Source: Cryptococcus deneoformans JEC21
Lineage: Eukaryota; Basidiomycota; Tremellomycetes; Tremellales; Cryptococcaceae
Length of the DNA stretch: 64,000 nucleotides
Direction of reading: 5' to 3'
Assembly: GCF_000091045.1 (NCBI RefSeq)
Contig: NC_006684.1
Location: 845,001 to 909,000 of the forward strand
Within the stretch, counting starts at the first letter, position 1. Every line of letters starts with the position of its first letter. This document shows positions 45,674-56,295 of the stretch, piece after piece. The notes under the pieces are model-generated. The model was given only the letters and a program-made list of their open reading frames with translations, ran no database searches and was not told the DNA's origin. A program made the position numbers and the translations under genes.

Positions 45674-46031
45674 CTCTCCCCCGCCCAGATGAGAGCCAGG
45701 GGAAGACTCGACCGGATCAAAGAGATAAAGAAGGAATTAAGAGATAAGGCAAAGGAACGTAAAATTGAAAAGAAGAGAATAGGGGCAAAAGAACGAACGA
45801 TCACCAGGCCGTGGGGACTGCCAGCGCCCCCCTGTCAACACGTTACTTTCCAAATCCATCCACGTTGGAAGGACTGGGCAGGAGAACACTCTGTGAGAAA
45901 GTCCTGTTAATTTAGTCTTGCTGAGCGCAAGCCAGGGAAAAAAACCAATAATGGCCAAAAAACCCACAGAGAAACGCAAGCAGCCCCCAGACACTGATAC
46001 AAAGGAAAACAGGAGCAAACAGGAAGGGGAC
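45674..46031 (-). other. T 3' untranslated region
   Basis: Between the pol stop (46032) and the 3' LTR. Similar to 20200-20574 (CTCTCCCCC, TTTAGTCTTGCTGAGCG, AAGCCAGGG). No convincing open frame. Confidence 0.5.
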
Positions 46032-48654
46032 TCACAAGGCCAGTTCGTCGTCGCCTATATATTCATCATATAAGGCCCGGAAACCATCGTGTGTACGCAA
46101 GTCGTCGAGATTCCTCCATTGACCATTAGGACCGTCGCCGCTGAGTACTACCCGGAGTTGTCTATGACCGCGATACACTCGATCATCCAGGATTTGAAGA
46201 ATGCTGCGACGTCCAGTGTCCGATTGGTGGGTTACCGGTGATGTTTGATGAAACCTAGGCGATGACAGATAAGGCTTAAGGAGATGACCATGGAATTTTG
46301 GGTATGTCCGGTCATTCATGTGAAGACGGTAAACTGAGAGGGCGGGGTTAGCTTCTTGTACCTGGTAAGGCCCCTGGAAGCGGGGGAAGAACTTAGCAGC
46401 GCGATATTCCCCGTCTCCAGCACGAAATTCCTTCAACCTATTTCGGGTATCCAACCACACCCAATCCCCAACCTTGTAGACTACTTCCGGACGGCGATGG
46501 CGATTGGCCTGGACGGCCATACGATGTTTCGCCAAAATGAGGTTATCGCGGGCGTCGGCGAGCGAGAGGTCAGTGCGATCCGCAGCGAGAGTCCATTCAG
46601 CCCGCGTAGGAAGAGACGCCTGGATGAAGGAGGGAGGTCGGGGAAGGCTTGGAAGGGTACGTAGTCGGCGGCCCAGGACCAGTTGTGCCGGAGAGAAACC
46701 TGTGGAACGTCTGACAGTATTATTCATGGCTTGGGAAACACGAGGAAGGTACTTAACCCAAGATTTGCCATGTCGGTCCACCCAGCTACGAAGGAGTTGA
46801 ACTACCGTCTTGTTCGTACGCTCCGAGGCGCCGTCGGTTTGCGGATGGAAGGCCGTGGACATTTTGAGCTTGACGTTCTGCTGCTCCCAGAGGGTCGTCC
46901 AAAATCGTGAGGTAAATAGTGTATCGCGATCGGACGTAATAGAGAGCGGGAGGCCATAGCGAGAAACCCATCTGTCCCAAACCAAGATAGCGAGGTCGCG
47001 AGCGTTAATAGTGGTAAAACATGGAACCAATTCAATGAACCCGGTTAGTCTATCCGTGATCGTGAGAAGATAGTCATGTCCGCCGGAAGAAGGGAGTGGT
47101 CCCACAAAATCGATAGCGATGTCATCGAATTTATCGCGTGGGACCGGGAGCGGATGCACAGGACCAGCCGGTTTCGTCGTAGGGGCATTTGCCTGTTGAC
47201 ATAAGTGACACGCACGGACAAACTCACGGACATCCTTGGACATTGTCTCCCAAAAGTATCCACTCCTGAGTATCTCCATAGTTTTCTCCACACCCAGATG
47301 TCCAGCAGTTCCCTCATGTGCTTGCCGCATAAGTTCCTCACGAAGGGTATTAACGTCCGGGATACATAAACGGTTGTCAACAAGGAGGAGTTGGTGTGTA
47401 TCATGATTATGGAGGGTAACACCTGGAGCAGTAGACGGATCAGCAAGCCATTCTTTGAATAATACATCACCTTGATAACCCTGCACAATCGCGCGAAGGG
47501 TGTCCGGATCCAAAGTGGGCTCGTATGTCATTGTGGCATGAACTGAAACCGGTGATTGATCCAGAGAGGGGTCGGCAGGTTCGGCGGCGTCCGAAGGAGC
47601 ATGACGAGAGAGGTAATCGGCGAGAGTATTGAACTCCCCTTTGATATATTCGATGCGGAGGTCGAAATCCTTCAGAGTACTCAGCCACCGAAGCTGACGG
47701 GGAGAGAGATTACGTTGACCTAGGAACCATTGAAGGGTAAAGTGATCGCAGTAGACGTGGACTGGAATGCCGTATAGCAGAGGGCGCCAATGATCGAGGG
47801 CATTAATAATCGCCAGCAGCTCACGGTCGTGTACCGGATAGTTCCGTTGTGCACTATTGAAAGTGCGCGAATCGTAGGCCACGGGCTGGGCGGACTCCCG
47901 AGAGGTACCGACACCAATCCAAGCGCCAGTACCTGTGTTGGAAGCGTCGGTGAATAGAAAAACCTGCTGCTTTCCCGCTTTGACAGCATCATAATCGATA
48001 ACGGCAAGACAGGGGACAGTACTCACCGCGCGTCGAGTCGCTTCAAAGGCCGCCTTCTCCGCAGGGCCGAACGACCATCTCCAACCAGTCCATCCCTCGG
48101 GGAGGTGTCCCTTATGCATCTTGACAGCCTTGTAGTAAGCTTTCTCAGCCGCCGCATTCGGAGGAAGAGTGGCGTGAAGCACGGCGGTGTGGTCGGCCAG
48201 GTTGGGTACGAAATCGCGAAGGTAGTTAACGAGACCAAGGAACGAGTGGAGTTGGTGAGAATTGACCGGGAGGGGGAACTGCTCGACGCGTGCGATTTTG
48301 GCGGGGTCGGGCAGAATCTGTCCGGGGCGAATGATGTGGCCTAAGAACGCTACTTCATCGAGGAACAGCTTTGACTTCTCACGCGAGCAGCGAAGACCAC
48401 TTCGACGTAGGGCAGAAAGAACACTCACAATATTATCATGCAGGTCCTTCGCATCCTTCCCCCAGATGATGATATCGTCCACGTAAGCCTCGCAACATTC
48501 CCCAGTTAAACCTTGTAACGCCTCATTAATGCGACGCTGTTGAGCGGCCGGCGCGTTCCGGATCCCTTGAGGCATTACCACCCACTCTAGGAGACCGAGA
48601 GGAGTGGTGATAGCGGTTTTCGGGATGTCCTCCTCCTTCATTAGCGTCTGGAAA
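46032..48654 (-). pseudogene. T pol, frame-shifted from gag by one extra base
   Basis: Second half of the T polyprotein: RT from QTLMKEEDIPKTAITTPLG through EWVVMPQG and AYVDDIIIWGKDAK, RNase H LFTDASNTGTGAWIG and HDRELLAIINAL, integrase HHCC (HEGTAGHLGVEKTMEIL, CHLCQQA), DIAIDFVGPLP, TSDRDTLF and HPQTDGASERTN, then GDWVWLDT and a C-terminal RSILQILDDRVYRGHRQL ending ELAL. It should be continuous with the gag frame, but a run of six A on the + strand (48652-48657) where five would keep frame shifts it by one. Confidence 0.85.
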
Positions 48655-50724
48655 AAAGGCATCCTTACAGTCAAGTTTTGCGAAAATCTTGCCCTTCCTG
48701 GCGGCACGGTGGAGGATATCCTGGACATTCCCCATAGGGTACATGTCGGGGACCGTGACATTGTTCAGAGCGCGGAAATCGCAGACCATTCTGAATTTGC
48801 CATTACCTTTGGACACGAGGAACGCCGGGGAGGCCCAAGGGGAACTGGAATAGCGAAGACGACCTGCATTCAGATGCTCTAACAGCATCTCACGGAAACG
48901 AGGGAGCAGGGCTTCGGGTACGCGGTAAGGCGCCGAGTGTTTGGGAGTGGCGCCATGTTTGAGATTAATTTCGAAACGGATACCCGATCTGGTCTTTGAT
49001 ATGGTGGGGAAGTTTCGTACGTCGCCTAGGTCATCACAAAAGACATCGTGAAACTCGGCCTGGAGACGACGCAGGACGTCTGTCAGACTGTGAGAATCTG
49101 CGGCCGCGGTCGCATGCGGAGTTGCCGGGTGGATCTCCGTGTGGTGTAGCCTAGTAGCGGAGACAAGCTCCGAAGGGGACGCGTCATCCTTTCGCAGTCC
49201 TAACGCAGATAGGTTCGCGCCTCCAGCCTCCAATAGGTGAACAAGGGAGGTTGTATCCGCCAATAAACCGTGCCGAGCAAGGAAGTTAAGCCCTAAGATA
49301 CCATCATACGTTCCGTGCAAATCCATCACCACACCGTTTATTTGATACATCCTGTCGCCTAGAGAAAACGAGCCGATAACCGTATCGGTGACTATGGGAC
49401 CCGCCTTTCCGCCAGCTAACCTAACTCTCATCCGTACGGCACTTGTCTTCACCGACCATCCCAGCCTCGCTGCCAGCTTTGGATCCACGAAGGTCGTGGA
49501 CGCCCCTGTGTCGATTAGGAGCCTAATGAGACGAGCTGGCCAGAGGTCATCAGCCGGGATCGGAACGGATATAGCAAGAAGAGGGTGGAAAAGGGCGTAC
49601 GAAGAGTCTTGAATAGGTTCGGCGGCTGACGGAATAGTTTGCGCAAGAGCGAGGTACGCCGAAGTGGTATCCCCAGCAGTTAACTCGGTCTCCAGCTGAT
49701 TCACCTTAGGCTGAGTATGGTGCGTACGACTGGGGCATTGTGGGTGTTGGTGACCAATCTTGCGGCAGTCGAAACAACGGTTCTCTTGGCGGAATACATT
49801 ACGAATGTACCGACCGGCTGGCGAACGATAATAAGGGAGCGGGTGGGCGGGATCATAATAGTAATTGACCGGCTGAGGAAGTTGAGCAGAGTCCGAGGAT
49901 CGAGAGGCGGAAGAAGCAGGAGTCTTAATAGAGCGCGGTACGTGTTGAGAGGCTGCATCTTCATGTGCGATTCGTTCAATATGATTGCTCATCAACACAC
50001 GTAGACCATCCAAATCGTTCGTGTGAAATCCGGGCTCATCCACTAGGCGGAGAAAAAGGCGCTCGGGACAAGCAGCACGGTAAAGGCGAGCAATTTCGTG
50101 GTCGAGGGGATAGTGGTGGGTACCGTGAAGATGGCTGCGATGAAGAATAACAGCATCGTCGAATTTTCGCCACGCATCGGGAGAAATCTCTTGAAGTGAG
50201 AGACGGAATAAGGTACGAGACTCCCGATACTCCCAGTGTGAAGGCATGGCCTTAGCTTTGAAAGCAACTGACCAGTCTTGCCAAGTACTCCTCCCATCCT
50301 CCTCCATACGGCGGCCCTCGTGTTCGACCCAACCAACTAAGCCAGCACAGTCTATCGAATTGTTGGCCAACTCAATTACAGTAATTCGCCTTCGCGCCTC
50401 CAGCTCCTCATCATCAGAAGGAGTCAATAAGCCGTTTGTTCGAAGTAGTTGTTGTAGTCGACGAAGATGAGTCAATACGCTGTCTGCATTCCCCAGGGGA
50501 CCTTGAAAACGGGGAATGTCTGAGGGCTTAGGTAGAGGAAGACCCCGAGGATTGTACCGATCTTTAACCGTTGACTGTTTTTGTTGTTTGAGCAGTAACT
50601 CGGTAAGGAGTGCGAGTGTGTCGTCCTGCTTCTGGGCACGGCCAACAAGGCACTCCAAAAGCGCTGCAGTAGGGGATTCGGAAGGTGAGTCCTCCACTGC
50701 TCCTTTAGTGGGTTTCGGCGGCAT
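48526..50724 (-). CDS. T gag-protease-RT N-terminal part
   Basis: 732 codons from ATG 50724 (MPPKPTKGAVEDSP). Gag with ITVIELANNSIDCAGLVGW and CPERLFLRLVDEPGFH; zinc knuckle CFDCRKIGHQHPQC near residue 316; protease LLIDTGASTTFVD near 400; RT start with FLVSKGNGKFRMVCDFRALN and LDCKDAFF. After DAFF the sense frame continues in the pol frame; the remaining codons to 48526 are out-of-frame. Confidence 0.88.
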   Translation of the reverse strand: MPPKPTKGAVEDSPSESPTAALLECLVGRAQKQDDTLALLTELLLKQQKQSTVKDRYNPRGLPLPKPSDIPRFQGPLGNADSVLTHLRRLQQLLRTNGLLTPSDDEELEARRRITVIELANNSIDCAGLVGWVEHEGRRMEEDGRSTWQDWSVAFKAKAMPSHWEYRESRTLFRLSLQEISPDAWRKFDDAVILHRSHLHGTHHYPLDHEIARLYRAACPERLFLRLVDEPGFHTNDLDGLRVLMSNHIERIAHEDAASQHVPRSIKTPASSASRSSDSAQLPQPVNYYYDPAHPLPYYRSPAGRYIRNVFRQENRCFDCRKIGHQHPQCPSRTHHTQPKVNQLETELTAGDTTSAYLALAQTIPSAAEPIQDSSYALFHPLLAISVPIPADDLWPARLIRLLIDTGASTTFVDPKLAARLGWSVKTSAVRMRVRLAGGKAGPIVTDTVIGSFSLGDRMYQINGVVMDLHGTYDGILGLNFLARHGLLADTTSLVHLLEAGGANLSALGLRKDDASPSELVSATRLHHTEIHPATPHATAAADSHSLTDVLRRLQAEFHDVFCDDLGDVRNFPTISKTRSGIRFEINLKHGATPKHSAPYRVPEALLPRFREMLLEHLNAGRLRYSSSPWASPAFLVSKGNGKFRMVCDFRALNNVTVPDMYPMGNVQDILHRAARKGKIFAKLDCKDAFFPDANEGGGHPENRYHHSSRSPRVGGNASRDPERAGRSTASH

Positions 50725-50767
50725 CGTAGATATTGCGATTCGTGGGAAAGGCTAGTTTGAAAAAAAG

Positions 50768-51256
50768 TGTAGGCACTGTGGGTGCCTCACTGCGTTCGGA
50801 CAGGGTTCGTTGAGCGTTCGAAGGGGAAATGAGGTTCGAGAAAGCGTTCGAGGAGAGCGTTCGTAGAGGTGTAAGATAGTTATAGTTGTCTGAATGGACG
50901 CAAACTAGCACGGGAATATGCATTAAGTTTGCTAGGTAAAAGGAGAACTATAACTATGTACCAATATATATATATATATATATGAATGTATGAGGAAACA
51001 AACAGAAGTCCATCGAAAAAAAGGGGCAGAGATCCGGCGAAGTCCGCTGCCGCGTTTCGGAAGCAATTTGCCGGTCCTATGCATGAGAATAAATATCATG
51101 CATAGGATAAGGCCGGACAGAGCTCGATGCCGCGTTTCGGCGAAGTCCGAAAGACGCGTTTCGGCATCAAATCTCACCTACCAACATCGACCAATGCATA
51201 GGGATAAATCCTATCATATGGTGAGAACGAGTGGTGGTAAGGGCTCTGCACTTACA
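50768..51256 (-). repeat. right (5') LTR of T, subtype T2
   Basis: 489 bp. Matches the solo LTR at 34257-34852 (apart from its tandem duplication). The leader after it reads CTTTTTTTCAAACTAGC on the minus strand; CAAACTAGC is complementary to GCTAGTTTG inside this LTR. Confidence 0.88.
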
Positions 51257-51837
51257 CCTGCTCGCGCCAATGACACCGCTCGACGCCATGTCTCCCTCCT
51301 CAAGCCTTACGTGGTCTCTGAACGCTATCATTCTGTCAGATGTAGAGTTGTCTAGAGAGAGCTTGAGCACGCAGTGTCGATTGCCAGAGATGTCTAAGTT
51401 GCATGGAAACTATTCTACAATCCTTTGTCTTTATTTGTTTCGATATTGTAAGTGCTCTGGCTTATGTAATCTAATCTCCCCTTCTTCCCATGCCACCACC
51501 AACAATTCCCATGCCTCCACCAACAATTCCCATGCCTCCACTAACAATTCCCATGCCTCCAGATCCCTACTGATCTCTCCAGATCCAGGTTGGATCAATC
51601 ATTCTGACACATTCCTCATCACCTCCCCTCCAACCCCAAGTCCCAGCTCCACCTCGCCCCCAGGTCCTTGAGGTCCTTGACATCTGCACCAGGAAGAACA
51701 CTGAGGAGGTCCGAGTCCGGTTAGTTGGTGAGCCAGCCCTTGGCAAGTGGCTACCCCGAGTTGAAGTCGAGTTATGGGATGGTTTCAAGGCTGCGTGGGA
51801 GGTGTATGATGGCCCAGATGAGTTGTTGTTGGAGTAA
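51257..51837 (+). pseudogene. C-terminal end of M gag-pol, interrupted by a solo copia LTR
   Basis: PARANDTARRHVSLLKPYVV aligns with the L pol end (RRHVSRLKPY). The frame is then broken by the copia LTR at 51334-51609. After the CATTC duplication it resumes with RPQVLEVLDICTRKNTEEV and ends KAAWEVYDGPDELLLE at the TAA 51835-51837. The arrangement after LLKPY (VL-x-ILD) matches L and T. Confidence 0.75.
51334..51609 (-). repeat. solo copia LTR with target duplication CATTC
   Basis: 276 bp, TGTCAGATG...CATTCTGACA, flanked by CATTC at 51329-51333 and 51610-51614. Holds about four copies of a 21-bp unit with core CAACAATTCCCATGCCTCCA between 51497 and 51565. Confidence 0.9.
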
Positions 51838-51994
51838 TTTTGATGTTTTTTTTCTTTCTTCTTTCAAACATGGACCCCACTTATTACCCTTTAGCCTAGT
51901 TGTTTCACCAATGGACCCCACTTATTTTTTTACCTAGTTTTTCTTGCTCTTGCCTTTTCTTCCAAGACCATGGCCTTTTTCAGGAAGGGGAGGG

Positions 51995-52584
51995 TGTAAG
52001 GCATGCATGCCAAACACGGTCATTATGATCCCAAGGTCTGTTTCACTTCATACATAGATTTGCTGCCGCTTTTCTTTTATTTTGATTCCGTTTATTTTGC
52101 GCGCTCCTCACAGGCCTCAAAGGAATTTGCAGCAAGGAAAAGCCTCTCTTCTTTATCTTTAGAAAGAGAGCCCTTTTCCTTTGGTTGTCCGCGACCTGCT
52201 GTAGTTCTTTTGAGTGCTTGTGAGTCCCACTTCCTACTTGGAATTGTGGTTTTATGCTAACTGGGCGGACTTTAGTAATTATAGCTTCGTTGACACTCTG
52301 CCCAGGTATGCTTGTAACTTCTTCTTTATCTTTAGAAAGAGAGCCCTTTTCCTTTGGTTGTCCGCGACCTGCTGTAGTTCTTTTGAGTGCTTTAATTATA
52401 GCTTCGTTGACACTCTGCCCAGTGATCAACAAACATATGCAAACTCATAGACCGCTTCTGCGCCCGGACAATCCAACTACCTCTTTCCTTGCCACCGACT
52501 AGACAACAGTCGTGTTCCAGCCGTCTCTCTTTCAATCAAATCAAGCCGAACTCTTTCAGTGAACATCCCCCCTGGGTTGTTACA
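51995..52584 (+). repeat. 3' LTR of element M
   Basis: 590 bp, essentially identical to 40496-41085. The right flank is CCGTT while the left flank of the 5' LTR is AGGTC, so the M unit lacks a target duplication. Confidence 0.92.
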
Positions 52585-53735
52585 CCGTTTGGCGGGGTCG
52601 AGCCAGTCGAGCTGTTGTGCAGTGTGGCCCTTCGTGGTGGTGGAGGGGGCAGGGGCGAGTTTGGCAATGAGTGGAGGTGCGGGGACAGGAGCGATGACGT
52701 TGGCGACGGTTGGTGGGTGGCAGGGCGCGTCGACACCTGAAGGAAACGCGCCTCAAGCATGGCGTCATCGATGACGTCCATCATGATCTCATATAAGTCG
52801 GCTGACGTTGCGGAGAGCACCGTGTTGCCACGTGCGCGGAGAGCAGCTTTGGTGCGGTGAGTAACCAAGGCATCGACACTGTCCAATAGCCGGCGGTTGA
52901 CGTCAACGTCGCTAAGAGGGTCCTCGAAGTCGTGAAGGATGCCTTGGTAACTAATAACAAGGTGGAAGAATGCATCGAACGCTGCAGGTGTGGTGTCCAA
53001 ACACCGGAGCTGCATGAATCATTGGCGGAGTTTGGACTCCCAGCCGCAGGCGAGAATGTGAGACTTAAGGGAGACTTGCCATGCTTCCCAAGTCGCCACG
53101 TGTTGGCCGTGGAGTTCAAGCCACGTGGTGAAACGGCCGCCCGATTGGGAGATCGACGTATTCGCCACAGAAATCTTCCACGCCTGTTCTGCCGGGCCGG
53201 GGCTCCAGTGTAAGAGAGCGTCGCGGAAATAGGTCTCCAAAGCGAGGAGGTGTCGCTGGAGTGCGAACGGGTCGGCGGAGGAGTGAGTCCCAAGTCGCGG
53301 CGGGGAGATCTTGTCTGGGCGGGACCCGCGTGTGGAGGGGGGGACGTGACGGTCGTGGCCGGTGGTGGCTTGATCGGCTAGCGCTTGGGTGGAACGGAGG
53401 AGTCCGGCAACAATAGATTTAAGCTCGTCGATCTCAGGAACGGCCGGGCCGGAAAAGGCAGTGGTGAGGCCCAGGGTCTTTCGGTAGATTGCACCCGTGG
53501 TATCGTGTACAGGGGTTGCGTAGTTTACCATCTTTTCGTCGGGTAGGTCAGGCACCGAAGGCACCGCGTTTGAAGTTGTGGGCGAAGCCAAATTTTCTCC
53601 GGAGCCCGCGGACGATAGGTGGTCGTCCGTGAATGTGCCGAAGATGGGAACGCCAGTGGGGTGATGCCCGATGATGGGACGGGAAGTCACCTCGTCGTAC
53701 GCAATGATGGGTTGGCCCTGAGAATCGAACGCCAT
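52585..53735 (-). pseudogene. L-family gag with one in-frame stop, 3' end lost
   Basis: Starts at ATG 53735 (MAFDSQGQPIIAYDEV), 62 bp after the LTR and a leader CTTTTTTTCAAAC. It runs through RKTLGLTTAFSGPAVPEIDE and FALQRHLLALETYFRDALLH to a TGA at 53017-53019, then in the same frame through MQLRCLDTTPAAFDAF to the M LTR. The zinc knuckle, protease and first half of RT are missing between here and 40495. The TGA could come from CGA by a CpG transition. Confidence 0.75.
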
Positions 53736-53797
53736 GATGTATGTTGGTGTGGTGGAGTGTGGTGTGAATTGATTTGGGTAATGAGTTTGAAAAAAAG

Positions 53798-54581
53798 TGT
53801 AAGGTCCAGACAATAGACCTTCACTGAACTGGTGGGGCTAGCTCAGATGGACAAGGCTTGGAGAGGACTGGCAGGCTCTTAGGGCTGGCAGGGCTCGAGG
53901 CTTAACTTCGGACTGGAGAGAAGCAAACAAGATCCCAAATGCATATGCTGATTATGTCCTATCAGCGACTAGTAAAGGAGACAAGATGAAGGATTGATAG
54001 TAACACTGATCAGGATTAGCCAGGGGATCTGAGGGGAGAAGGTAACTGGTAGAGAGCACTGCTTACAGAGGAGAAGGCAAGGTACTTGTGACTGTAAGGT
54101 CGGAAAGGAAAAGGTTGAACACAACAAGGATGAAGGAATAAAGGAAATTGTGTGTCAACCTTTCCATGTACTTTTGCCTTCACTCTCGAAACCAGTCGCG
54201 ACCAAAGCTCCGGTAAACACCAGGGCTTGTGGCATGAAAAATCGGACAAGAAACTCGGACTTAGGATGAAAAAAGGAAGAGAAAATAAGAGGAGAAAAAG
54301 CGGAAGTAAAATAATGCATGTGACCTGGGAGGAAGAGAGCGGATGCAAGTTGATGTGCGCGACTTGGAGGAAAGGAGCGGAAGTAAATTGAGACGTGGCT
54401 CGGAGAAATAGGGGAAAAATAAAGCATGTGACCTGGGAGAAAGGAGAGCGGATGCAATTTGATGTGCGCAACTTGGAGGAAGAAGTGGAAGTAAATTGAA
54501 ACGCGGCTCGAAAATTAGAAGCTGGGGAAGTGGTGACCTCATGAGATGTGGGTCAACTGGGTCAGAGGCTAGCCTCTTACA
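53798..54581 (-). repeat. 5' LTR of L2-type element, one repeat unit
   Basis: 784 bp, TGTAAGGTCCAGAC...GCCTCTTACA on the + strand, promoter LTR for the gag at its left. It has one copy of the 172-bp internal unit where the partners have two and three, plus a private stretch at 54000-54070. The right flank TTGGT does not match GTTGC at the other end of L2. Confidence 0.85.
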
Positions 54582-54691
54582 TTGGTGCAGTAGCAGTTGG
54601 CGAAACTTTTGACTTGTGAAACATTTTGGAGTGGCGCATGGGAACAGTGATGTCAGTCCTGGTGAGAGGAGAAATTTTCACATTGTGAGAA
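54582..54691. other. short unassigned segment
   Basis: 110 bp between the L LTR and the next solo LTR. It continues past the solo LTR at 55207. No homology recognised. Confidence 0.3.
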
Positions 54692-55206
54692 TGTAAGTGC
54701 AGAGCCCTTACCACCACTCGTTCTCACCATATGGTAGGATTTATTCCTATGCATTGGTCAATGTTGGTAGGTGAGATTTGATGCCGAAACATGCCTTTTG
54801 GACTACACCGAAACGTGGCATCGGGCTCTGTCCGGCCTTTGTCCTATGCATGATATTTATTCTTATGCATAGGACCAGCTTGCTGCCGAAATGCAGCAGC
54901 GGACTTTGCTGGATCTCTGCCCCTTTTTTTCAATGGACTTCTGTTTGTTTCTTCATACATTCATATATATATATATAGATCTGGTACATAGTTATAGTTC
55001 TCTCATCTTTGAGTGAAACATATGCATACAGCCCGTTGCTAGTTTCGCATCCATTAGACAACTATAACTACAACCAGACCTCGAATGCCTTCTGAACACC
55101 CTTGAATGCCCTCGAACACTTCCTCGAATGCTTCCTTGAACATTACCATGAACACTTATCTTTCTCGAACGCCAACCGAATGCAGTGAGGCACACCTGTG
55201 CCTACA
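54692..55206 (+). repeat. solo T LTR, CpG-decayed, target duplication GAGAA
   Basis: TGTAAGTGCAG...TGTGCCTACA, flanked by GAGAA at 54687-54691 and 55207-55211. Compared with the T2 solo LTR many CpGs are TpG or CpA (GAAACATGCC for GAAACGCGTC). The palindromic hairpin is kept apart from a C to T that still allows G-U pairing. Confidence 0.88.
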
Positions 55207-55470
55207 GAGAAACTGGTGGGGAACTCGTGGAAACAGCAACGTCATTGCTGGTGAGAACTTTCCCAGAACTGCCCAAGAGACACTGAAGAAGAGGACTTTG
55301 ATCAAGTAGATGATAACGCTTGCAGAAATTGAGACCCAAGATTCCATCATATGTACTGTTCAACTCCATGACAACTCCTTCACCAAAATATATTGTCCTT
55401 GTTGATGAGAGACGGTCAGGTGGGAATCATGGGCTCTCAGCTGAGTGCCCGAAAATTCTTGCTATAAATA
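55207..55470. other. spacer, no gene recognised
   Basis: Unassigned sequence between the solo LTR and the MITE. Short frames only. Ends in the TA that flanks the MITE. Confidence 0.3.
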
Positions 55471-55908
55471 GTACATTTCAAATATAAATTTCCTTATTTT
55501 TCCTTACCTTATTTCCTGTTGTGCCTTATTTTATTTTGATGCTGTTTCCTTATTTTGTATGGGGAAAATTAGCAGAGGCAGATTAGATTAGCAGCATGCA
55601 TCTGAGGTCATCCTTACCTTATTCACTCTGCTAATCTAATTTTGCACATGATTTCCATGTGTTTCTCACATGAATTTCTGGAGAAAATTGAAAATTTCAG
55701 GACCACAAATTTTGTCCTCGTCCCTAATTGGCCAGCACTGCACCCATGCATATCCCAGCTTTTTCAGAAAATTAGATAAGCCCCACATCTCAAAAAGGTA
55801 AGTTCAAATATAAATTAGAATCCTCATACAAATTTGGCAGCGGTGGTCCCTGCAAAAATAAGATAGACAGAAGTTGAAAAAATAAGGAAATTGATATTTG
55901 AAATGTAC
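55471..55908. mobile_element. MITE with 31-bp terminal inverted repeats and TA duplication
   Basis: 438 bp. Left end GTACATTTCAAATATAAATT and the inverted right end agree over 31 bp with one mismatch. TA flanks both sides (55469-55470 and 55909-55910). AT-rich and non-coding, with inner inverted repeats around AGCAGAG...CTCTGCT. The TA duplication and lack of coding fit a Tc1/mariner-derived MITE, though no parent element is in the window. Confidence 0.75.
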
Positions 55909-56295
55909 TAGTGGTGACAACCATAGTTGTCAGGCAGTTATCAGGCCTTTTTCGATGGTTATCTTAACCTGCAACCTGGACAACATACAGATTCCATTAC
56001 AAAGTCATTACAGCTCCATAACCACTGTCATTACAAGCAATGAAAATAAACTTTATAATGCACTTCATGTTCCTCATGTGTATCTTCGTTTTTCAATATT
56101 GTACATCACAATCCCTTTCACCTTCAACTTGCTCTATCACCCACTTACCAGTCACCATGCCCTCGACCACTAATTAATTAAATTAACTACTGTTATCCAC
56201 AAGCACCCATCATAATCAGTCACTACTGATTTCTACCAGCGCATCCCTATCCATTTATTACCTTTTTTAGCTCCTCATGCATACCTACTCAAATA

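Larger units (their letters stand above)
45175..51256 (-). mobile_element. T element (Ty3/gypsy) inside M, with two different LTR subtypes
   Basis: LTR T1 at 45175-45673, pol, gag, and LTR T2 at 50768-51256, coded on the minus strand. The left flank is GTGGC and the right flank CCTGC, so no target duplication exists, and about 130 codons of M are missing between the flanks. The LTR halves nearest TGTAGGCAC differ strongly between the two ends while the other halves are alike. It is therefore a recombinant of two T insertions. Confidence 0.88.

Noticed and set aside
48640..48670. Programmed frameshift in T at the T-rich run
   Set aside because: The shift needed is +1 in the middle of the RT domain and related families have a continuous frame; a one-base indel is simpler.
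51497..51565. Regular 21-bp repeats as a possible CRISPR array
   Set aside because: The units are contiguous without spacers, lie inside an LTR, and the genome is eukaryotic.
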